A stretch of 64,000 bases of DNA from Agriotes lineatus (lineage: Eukaryota; Arthropoda; Insecta; Coleoptera; Elateridae): NCBI GenBank assembly GCA_940337035.1, contig OW679200.1, forward strand, positions 20,997,090 through 21,061,089, read 5' to 3'. Below the pieces are notes generated by a model. It did no database searches. It had not been told where the DNA came from and worked only from the letters and a program-made list of their open reading frames with translations. Below, in pieces: positions 49,204 to 59,278 of this stretch. Numbering within the stretch: position 1 is the first letter of the stretch; each line of letters begins with the position of its first letter. The translations under genes were made by a program, and so were the position numbers.

Positions 49204-50012
49204 CCGGGTGAATATTCCGAAACCGAACATAGGCAATTAACATGGGAAAAAGGTTTTTCGCAGATTGCTGCTCCCCATTTTAACTTAGAGGGTTTATAAT
49301 GACACGAATCGAAAGAAGATTTTTTTCTCATCTAGTGATATGCGAATTAGTTAATTTTCAGTTGTATTTCTCATTATTTTATCAAAAATTTGCAATAAAT
49401 TCAATTAGGAAAAGCATGTTGAGCCATGACTCGTAAGCCAATAAATAGATTCAAACGTCATTCAAGTGACAGATTCATTATGCCGTTGGCGACTATAATT
49501 TTAAGATTTCCAATTTTCTTTACTGAAATCAATTGGAGGGCCCCCTGGAGAGAAGCGGAGCCCCGAGGGCCCCCTTGGAGAAAGGCGGAGCCCTGGGGGC
49601 CCTCTTAGAGAGGAGCGGAGCCCTGAGGGCCACCTTGGAGAGGGGAGAAGCCCCGGAGGCCCCTTAGAGAGGGGTGGAGCCCCGAGAGCCCCCTTCTTTG
49701 GTCAGGTGGAAGGCAGAGGGAGGCAGAGGCGGAGTGTGTAACAGAACGGAATGGCCCAACGTAATAAGCCTAAAAATGGTGGTAAATTGAGGATAGACCG
49801 CGTAATAGCGCTCGCAGCCCCGTTTAATTTCGATAAAATAATAAAGAAATACAACTGAAAATTAACTAATTCGCAATTCATTAGATGAAAAAAAAAATTC
49901 TTTCGATTGGTGTCATTATAAACCCTCTTAAGTTAAAATGGGGAGCAGCAATCTGCGAAAAACCTTTTTCCCATGTTAATTGCCTATGTTCGGTTTTGGA
50001 ATATTCACCCGG
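49204..50012. mobile_element. Foldback element, 809 bp, TA target
   Basis: The inverted arms are about 200 bp each (49204-49400 and about 49835-50012) and over 90 percent alike by eye. They begin CCGGGTGAATATTCC and are flanked by TA (49202-49203, 50013-50014). The loop holds a GC-rich minisatellite. No ORF for a transposase. The TA target suggests mobilisation by a Tc1/mariner-type enzyme (inference). Confidence 0.9.
49539..49700 (+). repeat. GC-rich minisatellite in foldback loop
   Basis: About five imperfect units of 30-35 bp built on GGAGAGGAGCGGAGCCC and GAGGGCCCCCTT. Strikingly GC-rich against its AT-rich arms. Confidence 0.9.
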
Positions 50013-50318
50013 TATAAGTTTTGTGTACTATGTAGATGCGACAGCAAGCTCTTGTAATTTTTAATTTTTTTTCAATTTTTTAAAAACGGCTGTAACGATT
50101 TTTTTCAAACTTCACATTTTTATTGCATTTTTAATGTGTATTGATGTGAGATAGGTAATTTTTCAATTGAATACTTCTGAAATGGGATTCTTTTGTTTTT
50201 TCCCATTTTTTGTTAACTTCTATATTAAATAGAACACCCGGTATATTATTAAATTTTTGAACTCAGCTTAAAATTCTAGAGAAAATTTGTCTCTTCAACT
50301 GACGCTCTATTTTGTACC

Positions 50319-52016
50319 GGACTAAAAACCCCCATCATAAAGAAAACACCTTCAAATCATGTGGCGTCCGTGGGAGATTATTATTTTTATTAATAATAAT
50401 GAGTTAATAATTATAATTATAATTACCACTGATGCAAGAATGCAGATGAAAATGACACATGTAAAAAGTAGGGCATTTATTTAATACAAAATACATTAGC
50501 AGGTAGGTATCTTTGTATTATAGCTTTTGTTATCAGTGGTAATCATAGTTGTCCAATAAGAAGGCAGGTGATTACTATTTTCTAAAAATTGCAAATGGAA
50601 TGATAATTAATAATTGGAAATTGGCGATAGACTAAACTAAATTGACTTTCTCTGAAGAATAAAAGACCGACATCAAATTTTGCAAACCCGCCTGAAACAT
50701 GTATTCCAAGAGCCAACATTATACAGGGTGTATTAGAACGTGCGGAGAATATTTACAGCACGCAATTGTTTGTCAAAAATTGAACCAAAAATTATCATTA
50801 TCATTTGGTCTTGGACGAATAGTTTTTGAAATATTAGCGTTGAAAATATGTTAAATTAGGCAACGTTGTGCATTTCGACAGCAACGGATTATGCATTCGC
50901 ATGGCGAACGTGATTTAGAAATCTTTTTAATTGCCGTAAATAATAACATTAGTGTTTGATTCGCACAGATGCGTGCATCAAAACCTTTTTGCTTATAATT
51001 ATTCATGTAATTCAAGTCATAACTGTTCTATCTCATTCAAAGGTCGTATTTGTTTGCCTCTGTTAATATTGGAAAGGAATTTGTAAGCTTCCCTTAATGG
51101 CTTTTAAGCGGATGGATACACTTTCTAATAGGACTTAAGCCGACTTAGCGTATTTGGGACTCATGTGTTTATGGATTTCGTTCAATACAATGCCTCATTG
51201 AGAGAGCTTAGCATTAAGATTTCTTAAAATAAGCATTTATTCCTAAACAACGTGCGACGTTCCGATTGGCTACGCAGGATCGCCTCAGCCAATAGTGTTT
51301 GAGCCTTCCCTTCCTTGTTGAATTTGCGAGTTCAGCTCATTGTCAATTCAGCTTCAGTTAGATTCAGAATTTCGAGTAAGCAAGTTCAGCTATGCTTTGT
51401 GCTGGTTTGCGGTCGGTCTAGCTCCCTGGTAAAGACGTTTCCGCAATTCGCTATTTTCGCGTGGCCAATCCAAGCATGTCACAACAGTTGAAGCTATTGT
51501 AAAAAACCATCGGTCCATCAGTGACGTTTGTAATCGTTGTTACTCAATATACTCGTGTTTGTTAAGTCTTGTTTCACTCCAACAAATAACTGAACCCAAG
51601 TCAAGGGTTATTAAGTGGCAGTTCCCGGCAATCCCATTGAACCGGAATTCGCAGCGGATTAACTGGGGGCCCCATTCGTGGAAGCCTCTTTTCAAGTTAA
51701 TCATACAAAAAACAATTAGGTTGTGAATTTTCTGTATGTGTATTATATTAAATAAATGTCCCACTTTACATATCTCATTTTTTATGCATTCTTGTATCAG
51801 TAATGAATGATAATTAGAATTAATAACTTATAATCAATAATAATAATAATAATCGCCCACGGACCCCACATAATGTGCGAGTGTTTTTAGTCCTGAGGTT
51901 TTTTATCCGGGGGGTTTTTAGTCCGGGGGTTTTTTATCCATGGGGTTTTTAGTCCGGAGGTTTTTTGTCCGAGGGTCTTATGTCCGGGTTTTTTTGTCCA
52001 GGGGTTTTTTGTCCTG
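50319..52016. mobile_element. Inverted-repeat element with GGACTAAAAACCCC array
   Basis: The arms 50359-50498 and 51737-51871 are inverse copies (ATGTGG(C/G)GTCCGTGGG, GATTATTATT, then ATTTATTTAATA). Outside the arms the left side has one CCGGACTAAAAACCCCC unit and the right side about eight (51884-52016). The interior (50.5-51.7 kb) has no long ORF. Near 51250-51680 lies GC-richer sequence that might be part of an LTR. Boundaries are approximate. Confidence 0.65.
51884..52016 (-). repeat. Array of 16-17-bp GGAC(T/A)AAAAACCCC units
   Basis: On the plus strand it appears as repeated GTTTTTAGTCCGGGG / GTTTTTTATCC(G/A). About eight units with drift between AGTCC, ATCC and TGTCC. Each unit starts with GGA(C/T) on the minus strand, as the arm units of the enclosing element start with GGAC. 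Confidence 0.85.
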
Positions 52017-52638
52017 TAACGAGTGGCGGCTCGCATGGACAGGCCAGTTTGCGTGGCCTAACCTACAATAATTGTTTGTCCTGATTTTTTTTAATATTGT
52101 TTTGTAATTTATTTATTTATGATTATACACAATTATTTATTTTATTATTTTTGAGTCTGTTTTCATTAAAATTGCATTACAGTAGCAAAACTTCACATTG
52201 CATAGTCTATACCCTGCATAGTCTATAACCAATAATTTACTCCACGAAGCGCCACTATCGTCTATGGCCATAACGTCTTACTTTTTAGATGCAAATTACA
52301 AGGCGGTCTTCTGTTGTGAATAATATAATTTTAAAATTGATTATCATTAATTTTTTATTGGTAGCTTAGAGATTTTACAAATTTCAAGTTTCTGATTTTA
52401 AGAAAGAAAACTTTTAAATTTGCAGCACTGTGTTATCCAACAGGTAGTGGTCGGTTAAGTAGACAGGAAGTTGTAATTTATTTTCATCTTGAGGAAAGTT
52501 CGACAAAGGGATTATAGTAAGTTCTTCTTGGATAGGATTATTTGCGCACTTATTTGGCGGTACTTCTTCCCCAAGAATATGATGCATAGAGGGGGAAAGT
52601 TTCTTAAAATTTTACTGATTGGTTGTAGGGGTGTAATG
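52017..52638. other. Upstream region of the MULE gene
   Basis: AT-rich with no ORF. It probably holds the transposon's own 5' regulatory sequence. Nothing specific recognised before the TATA-like box. Confidence 0.35.
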
Positions 52639-52646
52639 TATAAATA
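52639..52646 (+). promoter_or_regulatory. TATA-like box of the MULE gene
   Basis: TATAAATA lies about 30 bp before a plausible initiator (CCACAGTTTC, about 52665-52674) and about 100 bp before the first ATG of the gene. Confidence 0.45.
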
Positions 52647-52746
52647 AGCTTGATTGCCCAGTATCCACAGTTTCTACAGAGATTTTGCGAGTGCACAAGT
52701 AAGAATTTATTAACAATTTAAGTACATTTTATTGACTGACAACATA

Positions 52747-55092
52747 ATGGAAATTGTAACTGTGTCTGGTCAAAGACGTGGTTCGACCTATTATACGTGC
52801 AATGCGGACCTAGGGTTTTTATACAGAATAAATAAAACAAAAAACGGTATAAAATTTTTGATCTGTAAGGAGAAAGGGTGTCCAGCACGAGCGTCTGCAA
52901 ACAAAAATCAATTTACCACACTTGGGGAAAACCACAGCCATTTACCAGACGCGAAAAAGAAGGAAGCGTTGCGTTTAAGAGTGGCGATGTTAGAAACGGG
53001 GAGTAATACGAGCGAAGATATTAAACCTATATTTGTTACACAAAGTGCAAGGTATGTATCATATATTTATGCTTTTATAAACGAAACTTAACTTGTAGAA
53101 AAAACGCACATTGTTTGCGATTACTTTTTATTGTATTTCTACCGAGAAGAAATTCATTAGCAGGAATTGGTAATGTTATAGTTTTATTTACGTTCTCTTT
53201 TTAAGGGCCCCTGTAGATGTTGCCAGCAAGATAGCCTTTCCAGCTATGTCAAAGACTATGAGGCGTCATCGCCGATTAGTTGCACCCCCTATGCCAAATA
53301 CTTTAGAGGATTTGGGGAGCATTTGCCGCGATAACCCCCTATACGGTAAAATCGACGGAACCAATTTTTGTTGGGGTACTGTAGGTGAAGAAGATTCGAC
53401 ATCAGTGGTATTTTTGGCGGAGGACTTAATGCAGTTACTCAGCGAATCAAAAGAAATCCATATCGACGGTACATTTAAAACTCGTCCCCGTCATCCAGCC
53501 AGTAGTCAGCTACTGACTATAATGGCAGTACAATATGGATACGTATGTATTTTTATCAAGTGATAATATCGTTGTCCAAACCAACTTTTAATATAACATT
53601 TTCTAGGCTTTTCCGTGTGCGTACGCTTTAATGAAAAACAGGAAAACTTCGGCGTATGACCAAATATTTCAAAAACTTAGGGAAATTCTACCCAATATGA
53701 AAGTGAAATTCATTATGATGGATTTTGAGAAACCTCTTGTTTCTTCTTTGGAGAGGCAATTTCCAAACGTGAACAAGGCGGGTTGTTTCTTTCATTACGC
53801 TCAGGTAATTAAAAGGGCTGAATATTTGGTATGTGGTTATTTTCTGTACTAAGTTTATTTGTTTTAGGCTATCTTACGAAAAGCATGCGGACTTGGCTTG
53901 AAACCATTACTACGCGATAACAGACTTGCGAAAAGGTCCCTAAAGATTTTGATATGTTTAGCATTATTGCCTACCAATCAAATCCAACAGGGATTTCAGT
54001 ATGTGTCTAACTTTATCGCGGAAAATCACCTTTCCAATTCTTTTGAAACGTTGTTAACGTGAGTATTCTGCTACAATGCTATGCCAAACTAACCCTTGCA
54101 GCATGTGTATACGGATACATAATGGGGCGCAATTTACTTAAACAACCATATTTACAACCAACCATAATTAAACGAATTGTATCCGTTTTGAAAACTGTAT
54201 ATGTTTTAAGTATTACCGAAGGCAATGGCTCACTAGAGTAGGCGTGGACGGATTTTCCGTATACAAGCGATCCAGGCGCACAAACAATGATTCTGAATCC
54301 TTCCATGCGTTGTTGCAGAGATTACTAAGGGTGCGAGGTCCGAATGTATGGGAATTCATAGGTAATAACAATAACACCCATTTGGTGCATTTTAAAAATT
54401 GAATCCAGGACCTATACACACAATTCATTTGTTACAGGCAAAATACGGGAAATATCGATGCTCACAGTTAGAGAAGTTCGAGCCTTTATTGTCGAAGGAC
54501 TTCAAATAAAGGTTCTACCAAAGCGATCATATCAGTCAAATAGTAGGAGGATACGGAACTTAACTTCACAATTTGACGAAGACGGAGATGTGGAATCCTT
54601 TTTGAACGGAGTCTCGTCTACGATGGAGCGAATATTCCAGAATGCAGTTGCTGATGACGAAACTATTAATATGGAAGAGGAAATTTCGCTGACAGCACTT
54701 CCTGGTGACGTACCCCCTACGTTCGAAATTAATGGTATGTGGAATAATATTAATATTTTTTAAATTTCGTCTACATTAATAAATTAATTTCAGATAATAG
54801 TACCACTACTGACTCGGAAGAGGAAGTTGTTGAAGTAGAGGAAGAGGCAAGACCTGACAGTAACAATGAAAATGCTCTCAATCCAATTGGCGAAAGATAT
54901 AACGCACTGTGCCCGATATGTCACAACGCTCCCCCCACTACCATTATAATGCCGTGTCGGCATTTCGGGATGTGCACTGAATGTGCTGAAACGATGCAAA
55001 ACATGGATGCTACTCCACAAGTTTCAGACGAGATTTGGGGTCACACCTATAACTACGCAATCTGTCCTCTCGATCGACAACCAATCGAATAG
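52747..55092 (+). CDS. FLYWCH-MULE transposase-RING fusion gene, seven exons
   Basis: Exons as read from splice sites: 52747-53051, 53206-53542, 53607-53804, 53868-54058, 54210/54211-54361, 54438-54734, 54794-55092. The joined frame is about 592 residues if the fifth exon starts at 54210. Domains: FLYWCH zinc finger (about 8-66; ligands C40, C45, H63, H65); MULE DDE core with H-I-D-G-T-F-K (D189), M-M-D-F-E (D253), G-C-F-F-H-Y-A-Q (C274, H277) and T-N-N-D-S-E-S-F-H (E373); an acidic linker; and a C-terminal RING-like finger (C533, C536, C548, H550, C554, C557, C584, D587). Other introns have clean GT-AG ends. The fifth exon is the exception: canonical AAG gives the wrong frame by one base and a stop nine codons on. 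It presumably binds and cuts transposon ends; the RING would suggest a ubiquitin-ligase role. The start is the ATG at 52747; an upstream in-frame TTG is not used in animals. Confidence 0.85.
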
Positions 55093-55157
55093 TATATAAC
55101 TGTCATAAATACATGATTTTATAAAATTTTGTTTTATGTAAATTGTATTGTCTGTTA

Positions 55158-55163
55158 AATAAA
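55158..55163 (+). terminator. Polyadenylation signal of the MULE gene
   Basis: AATAAA lies 66 bp after the stop codon in AT-rich sequence. Confidence 0.6.
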
Positions 55164-55756
55164 TTTTATTTTGTACAGTTGGTTGTAATATGTGTTAATG
55201 TGTTAATCAATTTTAATTAAACTATCTCATTAAATTCAATAAGGCAATTTGACATTAACAGGTAGTTTATTTTTAATTTTTTTTTAAAGATGCAAGACTG
55301 TTTTTAATTAATGACTAGGTACCCCCTAAATGCGCACTGGTTTATACTAAGCATAAGTTGGCTAGTTTTAGAATTGAAAATAATTACGCTATAGAAGTCG
55401 ACTTTCATTGGCATTTATTTAATGTTTCTGAAATAATAATTTCGTTTGTTTTTTATTTACGAAAATAACTCTTTTGTACTTATCTGTGAATCCAAGTAAC
55501 ATGCCAATATCAAATTAGGCATACGTGTTCTCGAAACGTTGAACTAGGGTATGACAAAATTTCAGGGCAATCCGACGAATGGTCATTAAATTGCCAAGAT
55601 TTACTGGCTTCAACACATTGGACTGTTCAATTCGCGTGAGAACAACCAATCAAAACATTTTATACCGATATGACCCTCCGCATCAGTTTCTCCAATAATA
55701 CATTTTTCAGTGAGGGATTATATGCCTATAATCTTCTAGAAAATGTAATTTCGTAG
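55164..55756. other. 3' flank of the MULE gene, unassigned
   Basis: AT-rich with no ORF. It lies between the gene and the right inverted arm, so it is internal to the candidate transposon. Confidence 0.4.
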
Positions 55757-56189
55757 TAGGGAAAATTGTATCGATGCCGACGTGAAGAAATATGCACTCT
55801 GAGACCTATTACGAACGTTTATTGTAGGAGGATGAGTCGGCGTTGTGTCCGCGGTCGGCGTAGTGTCCAAAGGGAACGGTCGGCGTTGTGTCCACGGTCG
55901 GCGTAGTGTCCAAGGGGAACGGTCGGCGTAGTGTCCACTACAGTGTTGCATTTGCAATTAATTTTTATTTTAAGAGTCGGCGTTGTGTCCACGGTCGGCG
56001 TACTGTCCAAAGAGGACGGTCGGCGTTGTGTCCACGGTCGACGTAGTGTCCACAGAGGACGGTCGGCGTAGTGTCCAGGGTCGGCGTAGTGTCCACGGCC
56101 AACGGTCGGCGTAGTGTCCACGGTCGGCGTAGTGTCCAAGGTCGGCGTAGTGTCCAGTCGGCGTAGTGTCCTAGACTCCTGGCCCAGTA
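55757..56189 (-). repeat. Right inverted arm with GGACACTACGCCGACC array
   Basis: Inverse copy of the left arm, with a few more units (433 against 383 bp), the same unique spacer at about 55938-55977 and the same inner and outer ends. Confidence 0.9.
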
Positions 56190-56956
56190 AACAAATTTAC
56201 GACATTAGGCCGGTAGCTAAGCATTTATGGTCGAGCTAGTACATCACGGTCGCGCTAGGCAGGGCGAGACACGTGAACTAGCGAGGCGACAAACGCAAAT
56301 ACCGGCCGTGTGTCGTATAATTTGTTTTTGTACACTGACCAAGAAGAAGCACCATTTGTATATTATTAAATAATTATCCCAAACTATTTGCTTTAAAAAT
56401 GTTGTGATTCTTGTTGTACGTTTGGCAGTACTAAAGTGTATTGTTGGTGACGCTGTCTATGTCAAATTAGAGGTTAGATTTTGCCTCAGTTTGTGTCAGA
56501 CTGACGAAAAACTTAACCTGCTAATTTCGAATTTGACTTCGATTGAGAGTGCCAGCAACAATATATTTCAGTATTGCCAAATGTATAACATGAATCACCG
56601 GAGTTGCTAAGTACTACCGGTCCAGGCGATAAAAACGTATCTATCGGACTCGTTGCTATGCTGATAGATAGTTGCTATGCATTGATGTCAATTTGACGTA
56701 TCTGTCTTTACCAGGGTACGGACAGATCGTTAGAGTGAGAGGGAACAACGGTTTGTCCGTACACTAATCGTAGTCACCTCGTCCGTACACTGGAAAGAGC
56801 AAATACGTCAAATTGTCATCAAGGCAACTTAGTGACTACCAGACCAGTATACAAAATTGTATATTATGTTATTCGGAGCAAAAGTTATACTTTATATGTC
56901 GTGACTAGACAGTTTATCCGCCGAGTTTGCGATTACTTGCTAGTACAAAGAATGTA
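56190..56956. other. Unassigned flank
   Basis: No gene or repeat recognised. A brief GC-richer patch lies around 56215-56310. Confidence 0.35.
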
Positions 56957-57147
56957 CAGTCATGCTCACATAAATCTGGTACAAGCAATTTACATCTAGT
57001 TACGCAATTATCTAAAATTGTTTGTTGTACAAAATAATAGAAATTAAGGCAACTAATATTTTATTACTCCACCATTTGCGTCAATTACAGCCCTTAATCT
57101 CCTCGCAAAATAAATATGTTTGTACTAGATTTATGTGAGCATGACTG
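56957..57147 (-). mobile_element. Tc1-like MITE carrying transposase C-terminus
   Basis: Termini CAGTCATGCTCACATAAATC at the left and its inverse at the right (about 29 bp, one mismatch), flanked by TA on both sides (56955-56956, 57148-57149). Inside, the minus strand reads R-R-L-R-A-V-I-D-A-N-G-G-V-I-K-Y then stop, the usual end of a Tc1-type transposase. So this 191-bp element is an internal deletion of an autonomous Tc1-like parent. Confidence 0.85.
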
Positions 57148-57234
57148 TATATCTAGCAATTCCACACAAACTACCAAATCGATATTTAGTAAATACATCC
57201 TTTTGATTGTAGATTTACTTTTGTAATTCAAAAG

Positions 57235-57425
57235 CATATGGCTGCCTTAGTTGTTTCCATCTATATTTGTCTTCTGCAACTCTGAACCACCGTAGCCCGG
57301 CGACCTTCTGCATATCATATTACCACCTCATTAGTGATCTTCCTTATTTCTTTTTTCTGCCCACAGGCTCCTTTGCACAATTTTGGAGTTATCTGTTATC
57401 TGTCATTCTTCCGATATGTTTTGCA
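57235..57425 (-). pseudogene. LINE C-terminal fragment
   Basis: The minus strand reads M-T-D-N-R, then D/Y-D-M-Q-K-V-A-G-L-R-W-F-R-V-A-E-D-K and W-K-Q-L-R-Q-P-Y, a familiar LINE ORF2 terminal block. One frameshift near 57340. No tail or duplication fixed. Confidence 0.6.
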
Positions 57426-59069
57426 TAATCCTATTTTAGTTGGGAAACTAAAAAATGTAAATAAATAACTAGTTAGTATATTGTTATGATACATAAAGAG
57501 CAGTTTCGGATGAAGATAAATGTAAAAATAGAATTTGGAAGATCAATACAATTAACTTAGAAAAGTTTTAAAAAAATGGCTGTTTAAATGAAAGTCATTA
57601 ATATAATTTGAATTTGATGCAAATTACGATGAAAGATATTGAGTATTCTATAGTGGTTTTGAAAGTGATAAGGTAAATACATGCTCATATTACAGATGAC
57701 AAATATAGTTTCTATTAAAATAATATGATGAAGTAGGAAGAACTCAAATAAGTTTAATTTGTAGATGACATGAATAATTGTAACATAGGATCTAAGGAGA
57801 TTTTGTTATGATTATTAGAAAATAACAACTCAGAAAATAAAATGTACTTTTGATATGATTTTTCGATTTTAATAAAAACTTAGACATTTTACCCTAATTT
57901 TTAAAGTGTAAGTTATTGAAATACATTTAAAAAGGGTTTTAACAAATTTACGAGGTGAAAATAAAATGAAATATTAAGAAGATTATTATAACAGTTACTG
58001 AAGAGAATTTTGAAGGTTCTATAACTAGATACAAGCAAGCAGAAGAAGCAAGAAGAAAATAAGATTTGGATGGAATTGGTTTATTTTAAATAATACAATT
58101 GATAAGAAGTTACATTGGTTAAAAAGTTGTTAATTGCTCGATATGTTGGGGGAGTGCTGAGGACGTGTGGATCTATCAACAGAGGATAGCAGAGGAACGA
58201 CTAGACTCAGGCGATTCTGTTGGTTACTGACGACAGAGATTGCTAAAGTAGGAGCTAAGGAAGAAGAATATTAATTAGGGATCATCTGTGATAGTAGCAA
58301 ACTCTCCGTGAAGTCGTCAAAACGAGGGAAGCTCTGGAAGGTGATAGTAGCGTTGGTGAAGTAGAACGGGGCCATTCCTGCTAGCAACCAAGGGTTTGAC
58401 AAGTTGACAGCTGTTTGTCAGTAAGCAGTGCATTACAGCAGGACCAACTGGGGATCCGGGTTGTGGATATCAGGAGGAGTACTATCTTGGAGGTAACATT
58501 GAAGCAGGGAGAGTAAGATCAGTTCAAATAGGGTTTTTAGTTTGGCCTATTGAAGCTACAATAAATAAAAGACAATTAAAAAAAGTGTAATAAACTATAA
58601 TCAAATACTTACAATATAATATTGAGTCAATAAGAAGTGAATAGAAGTTATATTTGTAATATTTGATTGAAAATATTAGTAGAACACTGTTGACGTACAA
58701 AGTGACAGTTCGTGTCATTAAACAATATAAAGTCATTATTAGAATAAAATTTCAATTAATAAGCAACTAAATAATCGAACCAACCCTGAAAAGAGTCTCA
58801 AGGCGCTATCGATTTTAATAAGTAAATTATATTGAAATTCGAACAAATAATTCAATGTAGAAAAATAGTATAGCAGTCACTACAATATATTTATTTCTCT
58901 TGCTAGTAAAGCAAGCTTTATTGACACTAGATGAACTTGATATAATTTAGAATAACAGCAATTTGGTATAGCTTACCTAAAATGAACTTATTAAATTCTA
59001 ATAAATTCTAATAAATCTGAGCTCTGTTGCACAATAAAAAGAAATTCACAAGTTACTAGTAATTAAATA
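57426..59069. other. Unassigned; GC-richer block 58140-58530
   Basis: AT-rich except 58140-58530, which starts TGTTGGGGGAGTGCTGAGGA and includes GGATCCGGGTTGTGGATATC. The start would suit an LTR terminus (TGTT...), but no matching end or second copy was found. No long ORF. Confidence 0.3.
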
Positions 59070-59278
59070 ACTGCTGGACAAAATTATCGCATCACAAAAA
59101 CTAATATTCTTAAAGGTCTCTAGTCTTTTCAAAACAGATGCAGTTGTTTCAATTTGTTATTGCAAAGTGTAGTTGGCCGCAATAAATGTGCCTTCATAAT
59201 AGTCCTTTTTACTATAATAATATGAAAAATTTAGTTTTCAGAATACTTTTTTGTGACGCGATAATTTTGTCCAGCAGT
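59070..59278. mobile_element. MITE, 209 bp
   Basis: The inverted ends CTGCTGGACAAAATTATCGC are perfect for 20 bp and go on with one mismatch to about 30 bp. The interior is non-coding. Flanking bases are TA on the left and TT on the right, so a Tc1/mariner-type TA target is likely but not exact. Confidence 0.8.

Larger units (their letters stand above)
48998..50318 (+). repeat. Family B repeat, copy 2, split by a foldback element
   Basis: It begins TACTTCCTTTTACAATAAAG (hairpin head), then GAAATTGAGTTTTCAACAGG, CTGT microsatellite and GGTATGGCGTTGAAACTTCA, where the foldback element enters. It resumes at 50015 with AAGTTTTGTGTACTATGTAG and ends near TTTTGTACC. Confidence 0.85.
48322..56189 (+). 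mobile_element. Candidate large MULE-type transposon with tandem-repeat inverted arms
   Basis: Two inverted arms (48322-48704 and 55757-56189) enclose about 7 kb that includes a complete MULE transposase gene. The arms share the same internal layout: outer end (T)ACTGG(C/G)CCAGG, arrays of GGACACTACGCCGACC-type units, a unique spacer (AAAATAAAAATTAATTG...ATGCAACACTGTAGT), more units, then GGTCTCAG(T/A)GTGCATATTT and GATACAATTTT. So they are genuine inverse copies and not two unrelated satellites. A short direct AATTTA lies just outside each arm (48315-48320 and 56194-56199), weak as a target-site duplication for a Mutator-type element (normally 8-10 bp). At least three other elements are nested in the left half. 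Confidence 0.65.
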
